From the NCBI RefSeq assembly GCF_002943425.1, contig NZ_PTRA01000003.1:310001-374000 (forward strand): a stretch of 64,000 nt of DNA, given 5' to 3'. The DNA comes from Siphonobacter curvatus. GTDB taxonomy: Bacteria; Bacteroidota; Bacteroidia; Cytophagales; Spirosomataceae. How positions within the stretch are numbered: the first letter of the stretch is position 1; every line of letters starts with the position of its first letter. The position numbers and the translations under genes are program-made. This document shows, in pieces, positions 55,202-63,254 of the stretch. The notes beneath the pieces are model-generated. The model saw nothing but the letters and a program-made list of their open reading frames with translations, made no database searches and was not told the DNA's origin.

Positions 55202-55259
55202 TTTGTTGGCCTGAAGATACTCCAATTAATTGGAGAATAAAATCCAAGAAATACTATTG
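55202..55259 (+). promoter_or_regulatory. Element shared with 61795-61849, TTGGAG/CTCCAA boxes
   Basis: Begins TTTGTTG, then after 17-18 bases TAATTGGAGAATAAAATCCA and further TAC-ATTG. The second copy reads TAATTGGAGGATAAACTCCA. This copy includes a perfect palindrome CTCCAATTAATTGGAG (55220-55235). Both lie in long spacers, on the plus strand, upstream of orphan plus-strand terminators. The role (promoter, operator or other) is inferred. Confidence 0.55.
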
Positions 55260-55456
55260 AATGCGGTAAGGGGAAGTTCGTGTTTTGTACCTGCATTCGT
55301 GGAAAGCCCCAGGGTTAATGATTTAATCTCTGGGACGTAACCCTTGGGATTTCTCATCCGAGTCTCCGCTTCGGGCCAGCGTATGGGGCCGGTCAGGCCT
55401 TGGATGGCTGAGCCCTAAACTCCCAGTTGTTTTCTGGACTCAATCGAACGAACCCC

Positions 55457-55486
55457 AAAACCCGCCCTGCTTAGCGGGTTTTTTAG
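55457..55486 (+). terminator. Orphan terminator on the plus strand
   Basis: AAAACCCGC / GCGGGTTTT arms followed by TTAGC. The nearest upstream gene is on the other strand, so it would end an unannotated plus-strand RNA that may start near 55202-55259. Confidence 0.75.
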
Positions 55487-56277
55487 CTATGCGTTTGAAA
55501 ATCAAGCAAGCGTTAGCAACGATAGATGAAGTATTTTGTATGCAGGTCTTTGTTTACCTTTGATACAGGTGCCCAGGGCTTCTAAAGAAATCCCATACCT
55601 ACTAAACCAAGGAAGGGGGGAGGGTGCGGCGGCTGGGTAAGCGTACGGCAAGTGGCCCTGAATACGGGCTGGAAATGAGAAGGAGACCAAGATTCTTTCG
55701 TCGCTGCTGACCATGACGAACCCTTACTCGACGTGTTGATGTAGGCAAACGCTGCTTTTGATTAGGATGCTCGAGGCTACTGCCGGAAGAAAAATCAGGA
55801 ATCTAAGCGGGAACGCTTGGGTCAGGCCTGAGTCGCTCGAATCGGACCGTAGGAGGCTTCCCAATTTTGTACTCGTTCTCTGCTTGCCTTCCTTGGCCGT
55901 GTTAATTCAGCTGGTCTTGAAAATGAATCTTGACTCCCGATGAAATGCTTCTGGTTGCCGACGTTTACCCAAGCCGAAGTTCCTAGCGCTAGTAGCACAG
56001 GCCTAGTGCCGCTTATGCTTTTCTTCTTACCCACGTAAAAAAAGGAGGTCCGCTTTCAGGTTAACCCGTGTTAGTCTTTGTCCTGTCTTCTAAGGATCCG
56101 CAGACCATGCACGCAAGGTTGTTTTTTCAAACCAAATAAGCGGCTTGGCTTCAAGAAACGGGATTGATTACGAGGGTTTATCCCGTAGAAATCCGGCTTA
56201 TAGCCGTGGGAACCTGTATGGGATTAACCTGGGTAAGCGGGCAGTAGCACTTAACAGAAGAAAATTAGTAGCGAAGA
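55487..56277. other. Gene-free spacer before the propeller kinase
   Basis: About 790 bases. Short frames at 55502-55714, 55758-55943, 55822-56034 and 56145-56333 have no family resemblance and overlap on opposite strands; none is supported. No clear -7 box. Confidence 0.4.
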
Positions 56278-59200
56278 ATGCGAGGAAAAAGGCGGTTAAT
56301 TGGCTATTGGTACGTGTGGCTTCAATGCCTTAGCTTAGGGAGCATGGCCCAAGAGAAGCCTAGTGCCCTGGCGTATCATCAGGAGCATTTTACCGATGCC
56401 AGTGGGCTGCCTCAAAACAGCGTGAAGACGATTACCCAGGATGCCGAAGGGTTTATTTGGCTGGCAACGGAAGGAGGGCTGGTTCGTTACGATGGAAGGG
56501 TATTTAAAATCTACGATCGTACGAAACTCCCCTTGCCGAGTGATCGCATTCTTACGCTATTTAACCAGGGTCCCCGTTTATATGCACTAACGCAGGATAA
56601 AGCGTACGTTCGCATTGAAAATCGAACGGCCCGGATCGATACCAACTTTGAAAAGACGCTGGATAGGCAACCCTTTCTAAGAGCCTACGTAACCGCTCGG
56701 ATGGCTACGGGCGTAACGGATCAGTTTGTACCCATCCAGGCGGATGAATCCTATGGTTTAGCCGCCGGTCAGCAAACGTATTACTTGTATCGCCGGGGGC
56801 GGGTCGAATGTTGCCAGGCTGGACAAAAAACCAGGTCTTTTGCCACCCGGGCCGTCGCTCACCTGGGCCGCCTGTTCTGCCTAGATCAACAACTCTACTA
56901 CTGGAATCCTTCGGGAACGTTTACCTGGGTGCGGCCGGAGGGATCGGTTCCCGAAGAATTACGCGGCGACATCCGTCATCATCCCGCCTACCGGCACCAC
57001 AAGCACGAATGCCGCGTGTACTGGAATCCCTTAACGGGTCAGGGGGCCGTTTATTTACGGGAACACCTGTATCGCTTAACGCGTAGCGCCTCGGGTGCCT
57101 TACACACGCAATTGCTGCTGAGTCAGTTTGATTGTGTGGCCGAGGACATTGGTAGTTTTTATTATCACAATGCCACGGGCTCCATTTTTCTGGGAAGCAA
57201 GACCCGGGGCTTGTATGTCTTTTCCCGCCAGTACTTTTCTTCCCTGGTTTTTCCCAGTAGTGCGTCCGATAATGTCTACTACGCGCAGGTTCCTTTTCAA
57301 GGCCAAACCGTCCTTTCGGCCCAGGGCAATATACTCGGTCTTACGCCACCCGCAGGTTCCATACGTCCCCTTTTAAAGCGACTCACCCGAACGGATAATA
57401 AAAGTCTGTTGATTCGCGACCAGCGAAAGAACCTATGGGTGAAAGACCGGACCGAGCTCTATTGCTTAAATCCGGAGGGTACGCAGATGAAAGGTCGTTG
57501 GCAGGCTCCTGATGTTATTACGGGTTTGTACGCGGGGGCGGATGGGCGAATCTGGGTGGGGGTGCGTAATGTCGGCTTATTTACGCTGAATCCGCGCCAG
57601 ACCCAACCCCGACTCGCCTTATTTCAACGTATGGCTCTTCAACGCATGAGTGTGCTGGTCCAGGAGTCCAAGGACTATCTGTGGCTGGGTACGGGAAAGG
57701 GCCTCTACCGCGTGCAACTGTCGCAACGGCGTTTGGATACGCTGCTGCAGGACACCCCGATACGGAGCCTCTACCTGCGCCGACCGGGAGAACTCTGGGG
57801 TACGACGGATGGTCAGGGATTCTTTCTGCTGAAGCAAGGGAAATACACGTCTTTTCCGCTCGATGCGCACTTCTATTTACGCAACGCCCACTGCTTGGTG
57901 CAGGATCAGCATGGGTGCTTCTGGATTCCTACGAATAAAGGTCTTTTTCAGACCTCTATCCAGCAATTACTACATTATGCGGCGGGAAAAACGGAAAAAG
58001 TGTACTATCGCCATTACGATACGCAGGATGGTTTGTTAACCAATGAATTTAACGGGGGTTGCCAACCCTGTGGGCTCTTGCTACCCAATGGGTACATTTC
58101 ACTGCCGTCTTTGCAAGGAATGGTTTGGTTTAATCCCGACAAGATTCCTTCGTCTTCGGCCAAGCAGCCCTTATTTATTGATCGTCTGGCCGTAAACCGG
58201 GTACCCCTGTCGGTGCGAGATACCTTGTACGTAAAGTCAGGACGACAATTTTTGGAATTGGATCTGATTAGTCCTTACGCTGGAAATTTGCATGCACTAG
58301 CCTACGAGTACCGCTTGGAAGAACCCAACGCGGAAGTACCACCCTGGGAAACGTCTTATACGGATCAACTCAAGCTATTGCATCACTTCTCGGCCGGATC
58401 CTGTTGGCTGGTCATTCGACAAGTCGATGGCATGGGGCGACCCCACCTTCGAAAACGCCTGCTGTTAATCATTGAGCCGCTCTGGTATGAGTTAGGCTGG
58501 GTAAGACTGGGTCTGGTGGTTTTGCTAGCGGTGGCCATTCAGGGCTTGGTTCACCTGAGAACCCGGTTATTGGAGCGTAACAACAAAGTGCTACGCTTGC
58601 ACGTGGCCAGGCAAACCCGCCAATTGCGTCATACCTTACGAGAACTGGAAAGCTTTAAAGAGGAGCTAAACTGGCAGATGATTATTCAGGACCGATTCCT
58701 TAAGGTCATTAGTCATGACGTTCGTACGCCCCTAAAGTACTTACATCGGGTAAGTCGCCTGTTGCGAGAAGGGCTAGAAAAAGAACCTACCAAGCCTGAT
58801 CTTTTGGAAACCAGCCGTACCATTGAGCAGTCTTCGGCTCAATCCTATCGCTTAATGGATTCTTTGTTAGCCTCCATCAAGGCACAAATGGAGCCCGGTA
58901 TGGAGCAGCCTGTGGATGTATCGGCACTCATTGCTGCCAAGGTTGCCTTATTTCTACCCATTGCCGAGGCCAACCAAACCCGGCTTCTCAACACGGTGCC
59001 CGCCGGCTTATGGGTAAAAAGCAATCAGGTACAATTAGAAATCATTCTCCATAATGTGCTCGACAACGCCGTGAAAGCGTGTTGGGAAGGTCTCATTCAA
59101 ATTTCTACGGAACCCTGGCAAGAAGGAATCCGGCTATTCATTGAAGATACGGGCGGTGGTATGCCGCAAGCCTTAGTGGAGTGGATTAACTCCGAGCGTA

Positions 59201-59346
59201 ATCGCCAGGAGCTTTCCCGGCAGACACCCGTGGGTTTGGGCCTGGTGCTGATTAAAGAATTTACGCATTCGTTGAAGATTCCCACGCGCGTGCGTAGCCA
59301 TTCCAGCGGAACCATTTGGGTATTTGACTTAAAAGCACCTTCGTAA
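56278..59346 (+). CDS. Beta-propeller sensor histidine kinase (two-component regulator propeller type)
   Basis: 1022 residues. A short signal peptide (WLQCLSLGSMAQ) precedes a periplasmic propeller of Reg_prop blades (residues 40-590: GLPQNSVKTITQDAEGFIWL, ATEGGLVRYDG, YLWLGTGKGLYRV). Then comes a Y_Y_Y-like domain (about 620-720: YEYRLEEPNAEVPPW), one membrane helix (LGLVVLLAVAIQGLVHL), and HisKA with ISHDVRTPLKYLHRVSRLLR (His813) plus an ATPase with ILHNVLDNAVKA and GLGLVLIKEF. Such proteins sense glycans or other nutrients; unlike SusR-type hybrids this one has no receiver or output domain, so it needs a separate regulator. The NarL-type gene that follows convergently is a candidate. Confidence 0.9.
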   Translation: MRGKRRLIGYWYVWLQCLSLGSMAQEKPSALAYHQEHFTDASGLPQNSVKTITQDAEGFIWLATEGGLVRYDGRVFKIYDRTKLPLPSDRILTLFNQGPRLYALTQDKAYVRIENRTARIDTNFEKTLDRQPFLRAYVTARMATGVTDQFVPIQADESYGLAAGQQTYYLYRRGRVECCQAGQKTRSFATRAVAHLGRLFCLDQQLYYWNPSGTFTWVRPEGSVPEELRGDIRHHPAYRHHKHECRVYWNPLTGQGAVYLREHLYRLTRSASGALHTQLLLSQFDCVAEDIGSFYYHNATGSIFLGSKTRGLYVFSRQYFSSLVFPSSASDNVYYAQVPFQGQTVLSAQGNILGLTPPAGSIRPLLKRLTRTDNKSLLIRDQRKNLWVKDRTELYCLNPEGTQMKGRWQAPDVITGLYAGADGRIWVGVRNVGLFTLNPRQTQPRLALFQRMALQRMSVLVQESKDYLWLGTGKGLYRVQLSQRRLDTLLQDTPIRSLYLRRPGELWGTTDGQGFFLLKQGKYTSFPLDAHFYLRNAHCLVQDQHGCFWIPTNKGLFQTSIQQLLHYAAGKTEKVYYRHYDTQDGLLTNEFNGGCQPCGLLLPNGYISLPSLQGMVWFNPDKIPSSSAKQPLFIDRLAVNRVPLSVRDTLYVKSGRQFLELDLISPYAGNLHALAYEYRLEEPNAEVPPWETSYTDQLKLLHHFSAGSCWLVIRQVDGMGRPHLRKRLLLIIEPLWYELGWVRLGLVVLLAVAIQGLVHLRTRLLERNNKVLRLHVARQTRQLRHTLRELESFKEELNWQMIIQDRFLKVISHDVRTPLKYLHRVSRLLREGLEKEPTKPDLLETSRTIEQSSAQSYRLMDSLLASIKAQMEPGMEQPVDVSALIAAKVALFLPIAEANQTRLLNTVPAGLWVKSNQVQLEIILHNVLDNAVKACWEGLIQISTEPWQEGIRLFIEDTGGGMPQALVEWINSERNRQELSRQTPVGLGLVLIKEFTHSLKIPTRVRSHSSGTIWVFDLKAPS

Positions 59347-59374
59347 GCCTTGGGCCTAGGAAGGTGCTTTTAAA
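59331..59374. terminator. Terminator between convergent sensor and regulator genes
   Basis: AAAAGCACCTT / AAGGTGCTTTT with a loop of about 19 bases; the left arm overlaps the last codons of the kinase gene. Confidence 0.85.
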
Positions 59375-59413
59375 CTTATTTCCTTTAGGTAGTAAATCTG
59401 CCTCCGAGCATCC

Positions 59414-60061
59414 TTACTCGGACTCATCCCGTTGGTTCACTTTAAAGAGGCTACTGAGTTGAAGCATATTTTGAATGTGGAGTTTCTCAAAGAGATTACT
59501 CTTATGGGTACTCACCGTAGAAATGTGCACATTGAGAAGGATGGCGATCTCAGAGGTACTCTTTCCCGTCAGCAATAATTGGGCGATTTCTCTTTCCCGC
59601 TTGGATAGGGATTGAATCGCCGGCGTATAGGTACCTCCGGAGGACATCACCTGATGCAGGCTTTCTTCCTTCACGTGTTGGCTCACATATTTATGATTGG
59701 CTAGTATGGTCTTTACGGCCCGCTCAAACTCTTGATTAGAGGCATCTTTCGATAAATAACCATCCGCACCGGCCTGCATAAAGGTCATGGCATACAAGCG
59801 TTCCTCGTAGCTGGAAAAGATGAGTACTTTCAGGTCCGCTTGTTTGGCCTGTAGTTTCGAAATCATCGCTACGTTGTCTCCGCCGGGAATATGAATATCC
59901 AGGATCGCCAGGTCAAAACGCTGCTGTTCGAGTAAGGATAAGGCTTTTTTAAAGGTTTCGGCTTCCGAGATAACCACAGATGGAAGGAACGATTTTAACA
60001 AGTGTTGAACGCCATGCCTCACAATGGAATGATCATCAGCAATGAGAATGGAAAACATCAT
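59414..60061 (-). CDS. NarL/LuxR-type response regulator
   Basis: 216 residues from ATG 60061 (60058 also possible). Receiver domain with SILIADDHSIVRHG, phosphoacceptor Asp55 in ILDIHIPGG and the switch region LIFSSYEERLY, then a LuxR helix-turn-helix: LSKREREIAQLLLTGKSTSE, then IAILLNVHISTVSTHKSN. It binds DNA as a dimer when phosphorylated. The HisKA_3 kinase at 49221 belongs to the class that pairs with such regulators; the convergent propeller kinase is nearer but of another class. Frame extends upstream to 60172 with no good start. Confidence 0.92.
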   Translation of the reverse strand: MMFSILIADDHSIVRHGVQHLLKSFLPSVVISEAETFKKALSLLEQQRFDLAILDIHIPGGDNVAMISKLQAKQADLKVLIFSSYEERLYAMTFMQAGADGYLSKDASNQEFERAVKTILANHKYVSQHVKEESLHQVMSSGGTYTPAIQSLSKREREIAQLLLTGKSTSEIAILLNVHISTVSTHKSNLFEKLHIQNMLQLSSLFKVNQRDESE

Positions 60062-60597
60062 TAATAATGGTTTAACAAAGGGATAAGGTATTGGGTTAAG
60101 AATAATACATGCAATAAACGCAGACCATACACGTCCGAAAAAAAATCGAATGGGATCTTTTCGTGGGCTCATTCACCTGCTCAGGTAAAGCCGTTTTAGG
60201 TAGGGTGATCGACGGTACTGAAGGGTTGACAGTCTCTGACTAGAAAAGAAGGATGCTGGGGCAAAACGGCATCTAGTCTCTAGGGAGTAATAATCTTTAT
60301 AAAAGATCTTCCGCTTGTATACTGGTAAAGTGGGTATAAAGATAAGGTAATCCTTGCAGAGAAAAAAGAAGCACTTGATAAAGCGTAATAATCCGATTGC
60401 CTTGATTTTTCAAGTATAGGTTTTAATGCTGGTACCGTAAGCCATGTGCTTCGTTTGTTTACGTATAAACAAAATGAAAAAATTGATTCATTTTATTTGG
60501 TACAGGCTTTATCTTTAGGCCCTCTTTCGTACTCTTTTAGAGGAAAGAGATCGCGAATTAACCCCGTATTAATACCCACCTTAACTAATCCATCCAG
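60062..60597. other. Gene-free spacer
   Basis: About 535 bases between divergent genes. The 60446-60793 frame overlaps the next gene in another frame and shows no family features, so it is left out. I see no clear promoter. Confidence 0.4.
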
Positions 60598-61194
60598 ATG
60601 TCCGCCGATCCATCTGCTGGCTCCGTACGTCGTTTCACAAAACAGCGTGCCGAAAGCCCCAAAAGCCCTCCGCTACCGCCCGCTGGGTCAAGCGATCCTT
60701 CCCGTCCCTTGCAACCTTGCTTTGACCATCCAGACCCCGCCGAAGCAAAAGAGAATTACTTGTCTTTTCTGGTTTTTCTTTTGTTTGGTGTAGGGGTTTT
60801 CGGCTCATGCTATGTAATTTCTTACGAAGATTTTCAAATAAAAGCGGCTAAACAGGCCGAATCCATTCACCTGGATCAGGTGCACCATTTGGTGCAAGCT
60901 CATCAGCTAAAACAAGCGCAGGCCTACGCGGATTCTGTGCTGATCCATAGCCCAGATGGGCAAAGGTTCAGCCGGTTAGCCGCTATTCGGGATAGCCTGA
61001 CCTCGCTAAACAGAGTCCTGCTTCGGCATCGGTCTTGGCCAGATTCCCTTGTTTACCAATCGCTGCCTCGGCTAGTGCCTGCTCTAAGGGGAAGTTGGAC
61101 TGGCTTAAGCTACTCATCTAACCGAACCTTGAAATTTACTAGGCGTCAACTACACGAAGCGGAAGGCTTTTTAACGACCCAGCGTGTTTTCTAG
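60598..61194 (+). CDS. Single-pass membrane protein of unknown function
   Basis: 198 residues from ATG 60598. A Pro/Ser-rich cytoplasmic part (1-53) precedes one membrane helix (FLVFLLFGVGVFGSCYVISY) and an amphipathic helical stretch (FQIKAAKQAESIHLDQVHHL, QAHQLKQAQAYADSVLIHS) of TPR-like character. No family recognised. Codon use looks like that of its neighbours, and it is isolated. Probably a real gene but unconfirmed. Confidence 0.5.
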   Translation: MSADPSAGSVRRFTKQRAESPKSPPLPPAGSSDPSRPLQPCFDHPDPAEAKENYLSFLVFLLFGVGVFGSCYVISYEDFQIKAAKQAESIHLDQVHHLVQAHQLKQAQAYADSVLIHSPDGQRFSRLAAIRDSLTSLNRVLLRHRSWPDSLVYQSLPRLVPALRGSWTGLSYSSNRTLKFTRRQLHEAEGFLTTQRVF

Positions 61195-61521
61195 CGCACT
61201 CAGACTGGTCTGTACGGGACTGGCGAGTTATCTAATTTGCATAGCCCAACTTTTCCTGCGTTTGAAATACTTATTGATTGTTGGTAAAGAGGGTTGAATC
61301 GCACTGGTTTTAAATACAAAGTATGGTTTTACGAGCTACTAATACAGCTATTAAAAATACATTCTTCTAATTTTATATGATTGTATTGATTAAAGTTAAT
61401 TAGTTTGTTTTTGTATCTAATGTATGTCTATTTATCAGTCATAAGTATGTATGGTTTATTAGTTGAATAATTGAGTAATAATTGGGTTTTTTATCATTTT
61501 TCCACCTTTAATACTATAGTT
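61195..61521. other. AT-rich spacer
   Basis: About 325 bases of AT-rich sequence without a frame; the last part is the leader of the 61522 gene. No exact -7 box. Confidence 0.35.
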
Positions 61522-61767
61522 ATGAAATCTTCAAAATCCCTCGAAATTCTCGTTGGGCAACATTTAATGATTCAGGAATTGATTCATTCTTTGCCCTTTG
61601 CCAAGCGAGCCATGATTCCTTTTCTATCCTATGCTTTAGCCCATAAGAAAAAGGATATTATGAAAGAAATGGGCCGAAAGACGTATCACCATATTTTCAT
61701 TGGTAAAATCGAATACGAAGTAATTCGGCATCAAACGTGGTTAGAAATTAATAAGAAGTCATGCTAA
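61522..61767 (+). CDS. Small basic protein of unknown function
   Basis: 81 residues from ATG 61522; the frame extends to 61471 but this ATG is better placed. Includes KSLEILVGQHLMIQELIHSL and ALAHKKKDIMKEMGRKTYHH, predicted mostly helical and Lys-rich. No family recognised. It sits in the AT-rich, signalling-rich end of the window beside a shared intergenic element. Confidence 0.5.
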   Translation: MKSSKSLEILVGQHLMIQELIHSLPFAKRAMIPFLSYALAHKKKDIMKEMGRKTYHHIFIGKIEYEVIRHQTWLEINKKSC

Positions 61768-61794
61768 CCTTTAAAAGCTACGAAAGCATACATC

Positions 61795-61849
61795 TTTGTT
61801 GACAAACGATCGAAACTAATTGGAGGATAAACTCCAATTATTACGATTG
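61795..61849 (+). promoter_or_regulatory. Second copy of the TTGGAG/CTCCAA element
   Basis: TTTGTTG, then TAATTGGAGGATAAACTCCA and TACGATTG; the inverted boxes are AATTGGAG / CTCCAATT with six bases between. It matches the element at 55202-55259 over about 55 bases in spaced blocks. Orphan plus-strand terminators follow at 62270 and 62418. Confidence 0.55.
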
Positions 61850-62269
61850 TGCACGCTTTAAAATTTCTGTTATTTTGTTGCGAGCAATCGAAAGCTTTAG
61901 GTAGCTAACCAAACGGACCCTAGTAAGCCTGCCGCCGGACGTACCGGTTAGCCGGCATGCCCGCGGGATTAAATTAGGTCGAAGCGTCAAGGATAAAGGC
62001 CTGGATATCTAGGAATGAGTTCATTTCAGGTGGCCCACTACCTTTCAGCGTTACTATGCGTATGCGAAGTGAATGCTACCGATAGGTAGGAGGGCTGTCA
62101 ATGATAAGTCTTTCTAGTAGGCCTAGAATGGATCAATAGAATCAATAACGAAATTCATCTCTACCTAGTCATAAACCTGTACGCAGCGGTGTGAAAAGAG
62201 CTGAAGGTAGTTAACCAGTGAGTAATAATCTGGCGTGCGGGCGAGCACAAAAGATATAGTTTGGCAAGT
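61850..62269. other. Gene-free region between shared element and terminators
   Basis: About 420 bases with no supported frame on either strand, GC near the genome average in part. Together with the element before and the hairpin after, it could encode a non-coding RNA; no conserved fold was recognised. Confidence 0.3.
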
Positions 62270-62301
62270 GTTCCTGTGTTTTTTAAACACAGGAACCTTT
62301 T
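62270..62301 (+). terminator. Orphan terminator on the plus strand (first)
   Basis: Perfect GTTCCTGTGTTT / AAACACAGGAAC arms with a tight loop, followed by CCTTTT. No plus-strand gene precedes it closer than the 61522 gene, 500 bases away. Confidence 0.75.
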
Positions 62302-62417
62302 AAAAAGCTACACCGCCCAGTAGGCCAACGATAGTCGAAAGATTCCTATGGGAGTGCCCGTATGAGAAAGTGTTTACTGAATTAACCTGCCTCGAAGGGA
62401 AGTCCGCCAACTTACCT

Positions 62418-62452
62418 ACTCCTCGTTCCGCCGGGTACGAGGAGTTTTTTTT
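62418..62452 (+). terminator. Orphan terminator on the plus strand (second)
   Basis: ACTCCTCGT / ACGAGGAGT arms followed by eight T. It faces the pseudogene at 62500, which is on the other strand and would not use it. Confidence 0.8.
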
Positions 62453-62499
62453 GCTCCATGGACTAGGGCTGCTTCCCTTTAGCCGCTCTTAGCGGGACT

Positions 62500-63000
62500 T
62501 TAATCGATTGACGTGCGCGAGGAAGGCTTGCTTTTTTTGCTTGGAATAACGAGCGCCGTACCGGCAACGATGACTTCTGCGTCGGTGACGGCTTCGACAT
62601 AGGTTACATTAATGAGGAAGCTGCGGGAAAGTCGATAGAATGCATTCGGATTGAGTTGGCGTTGGAAGAATCCCAGATTCATCGATAGGTAGTACGCGTC
62701 GGTTTGCCCTCTGACGAAAAGCCGGGTGTAATTGCCATCCGCCTGGGCAAAGAGAATATCTTTTTTCTCGACGCGCGTATAAGTCGTCTTTCCGGCAGTG
62801 CCTCGCACAAATAGGAACGGGGAAGCAGCCTGTCCGGGGGCCGCCAGGATTTGGAGGTACATGTGTAGCTCGGCGGAACGGAACGGTTTAATCAGGTAGG
62901 CTACGGGTCCCGTCAGTTGTGCTTGCCGAAAGAGCCCCGGTTGGGTTCGTTAAAAAGATAAAGGGAATGTCATGGCTACGCTGGAGCTGCTGGGCGTACG
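62500..63000 (-). pseudogene. Decayed LytTR response regulator
   Basis: The last 120 codons (62500-62862) encode an intact LytTR DNA-binding domain (RVEKKDILFAQADGNYTRLF, FYRLSRSFLINVTYVEAV). Upstream the minus strand still reads a receiver end, LFRQAQLTGPVAYLIKPF, with a stop before it in that frame; in another frame YAQQLQRSHDIPFIFLT continues the receiver. The two parts are out of frame at about 62930, and the N-terminal half of the receiver, including the phosphoacceptor Asp, is missing. The gene is therefore broken, although the DNA-binding piece could still be made from ATG 62862. Confidence 0.75.
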
Positions 63001-63223
63001 CGAATGTGCTAGTAGCTGTTTTTGCTCATCTCTTTACACAACGGCATTGGTTCGCGGGGAATAATAGGCTCCAAATTCCGGACTGAGCGTTACTCTTGAA
63101 AAACAAATTATTTGGTGTGGCAAACGCAGTTCCAATGCTCAGTTAGCAATTACAAAAAGGAGAGGCATTTTTCAAGGTCATGACATGCACGCATAAAATT
63201 TATGGTCAATTATCGATTGACAA

Positions 63224-63253
63224 TTCTTAGTCTGAAAATTTTCAGACTAAGAA
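63224..63253. terminator. Perfect palindrome past the right-edge gene
   Basis: TTCTTAGTCTGAAAA / TTTTCAGACTAAGAA, 15-base arms with no loop, one base past the stop at 63255. Likely terminator structure for the minus-strand gene although the T run is short. Confidence 0.6.
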
Positions 63254-63254
63254 C

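Noticed and set aside
55300-55450. Possible tRNA or tmRNA in the GC-rich spacer
   Set aside because: No T-loop GGTTCGAATCC-type sequence with matching acceptor stem could be found.
55502-56333. Four short frames on both strands
   Set aside because: They overlap one another on opposite strands and show no domain; none has a supported start.
60446-60793. 115-codon plus-strand frame
   Set aside because: Overlaps the 60598 gene in another frame; the latter has a membrane helix and better protein character.
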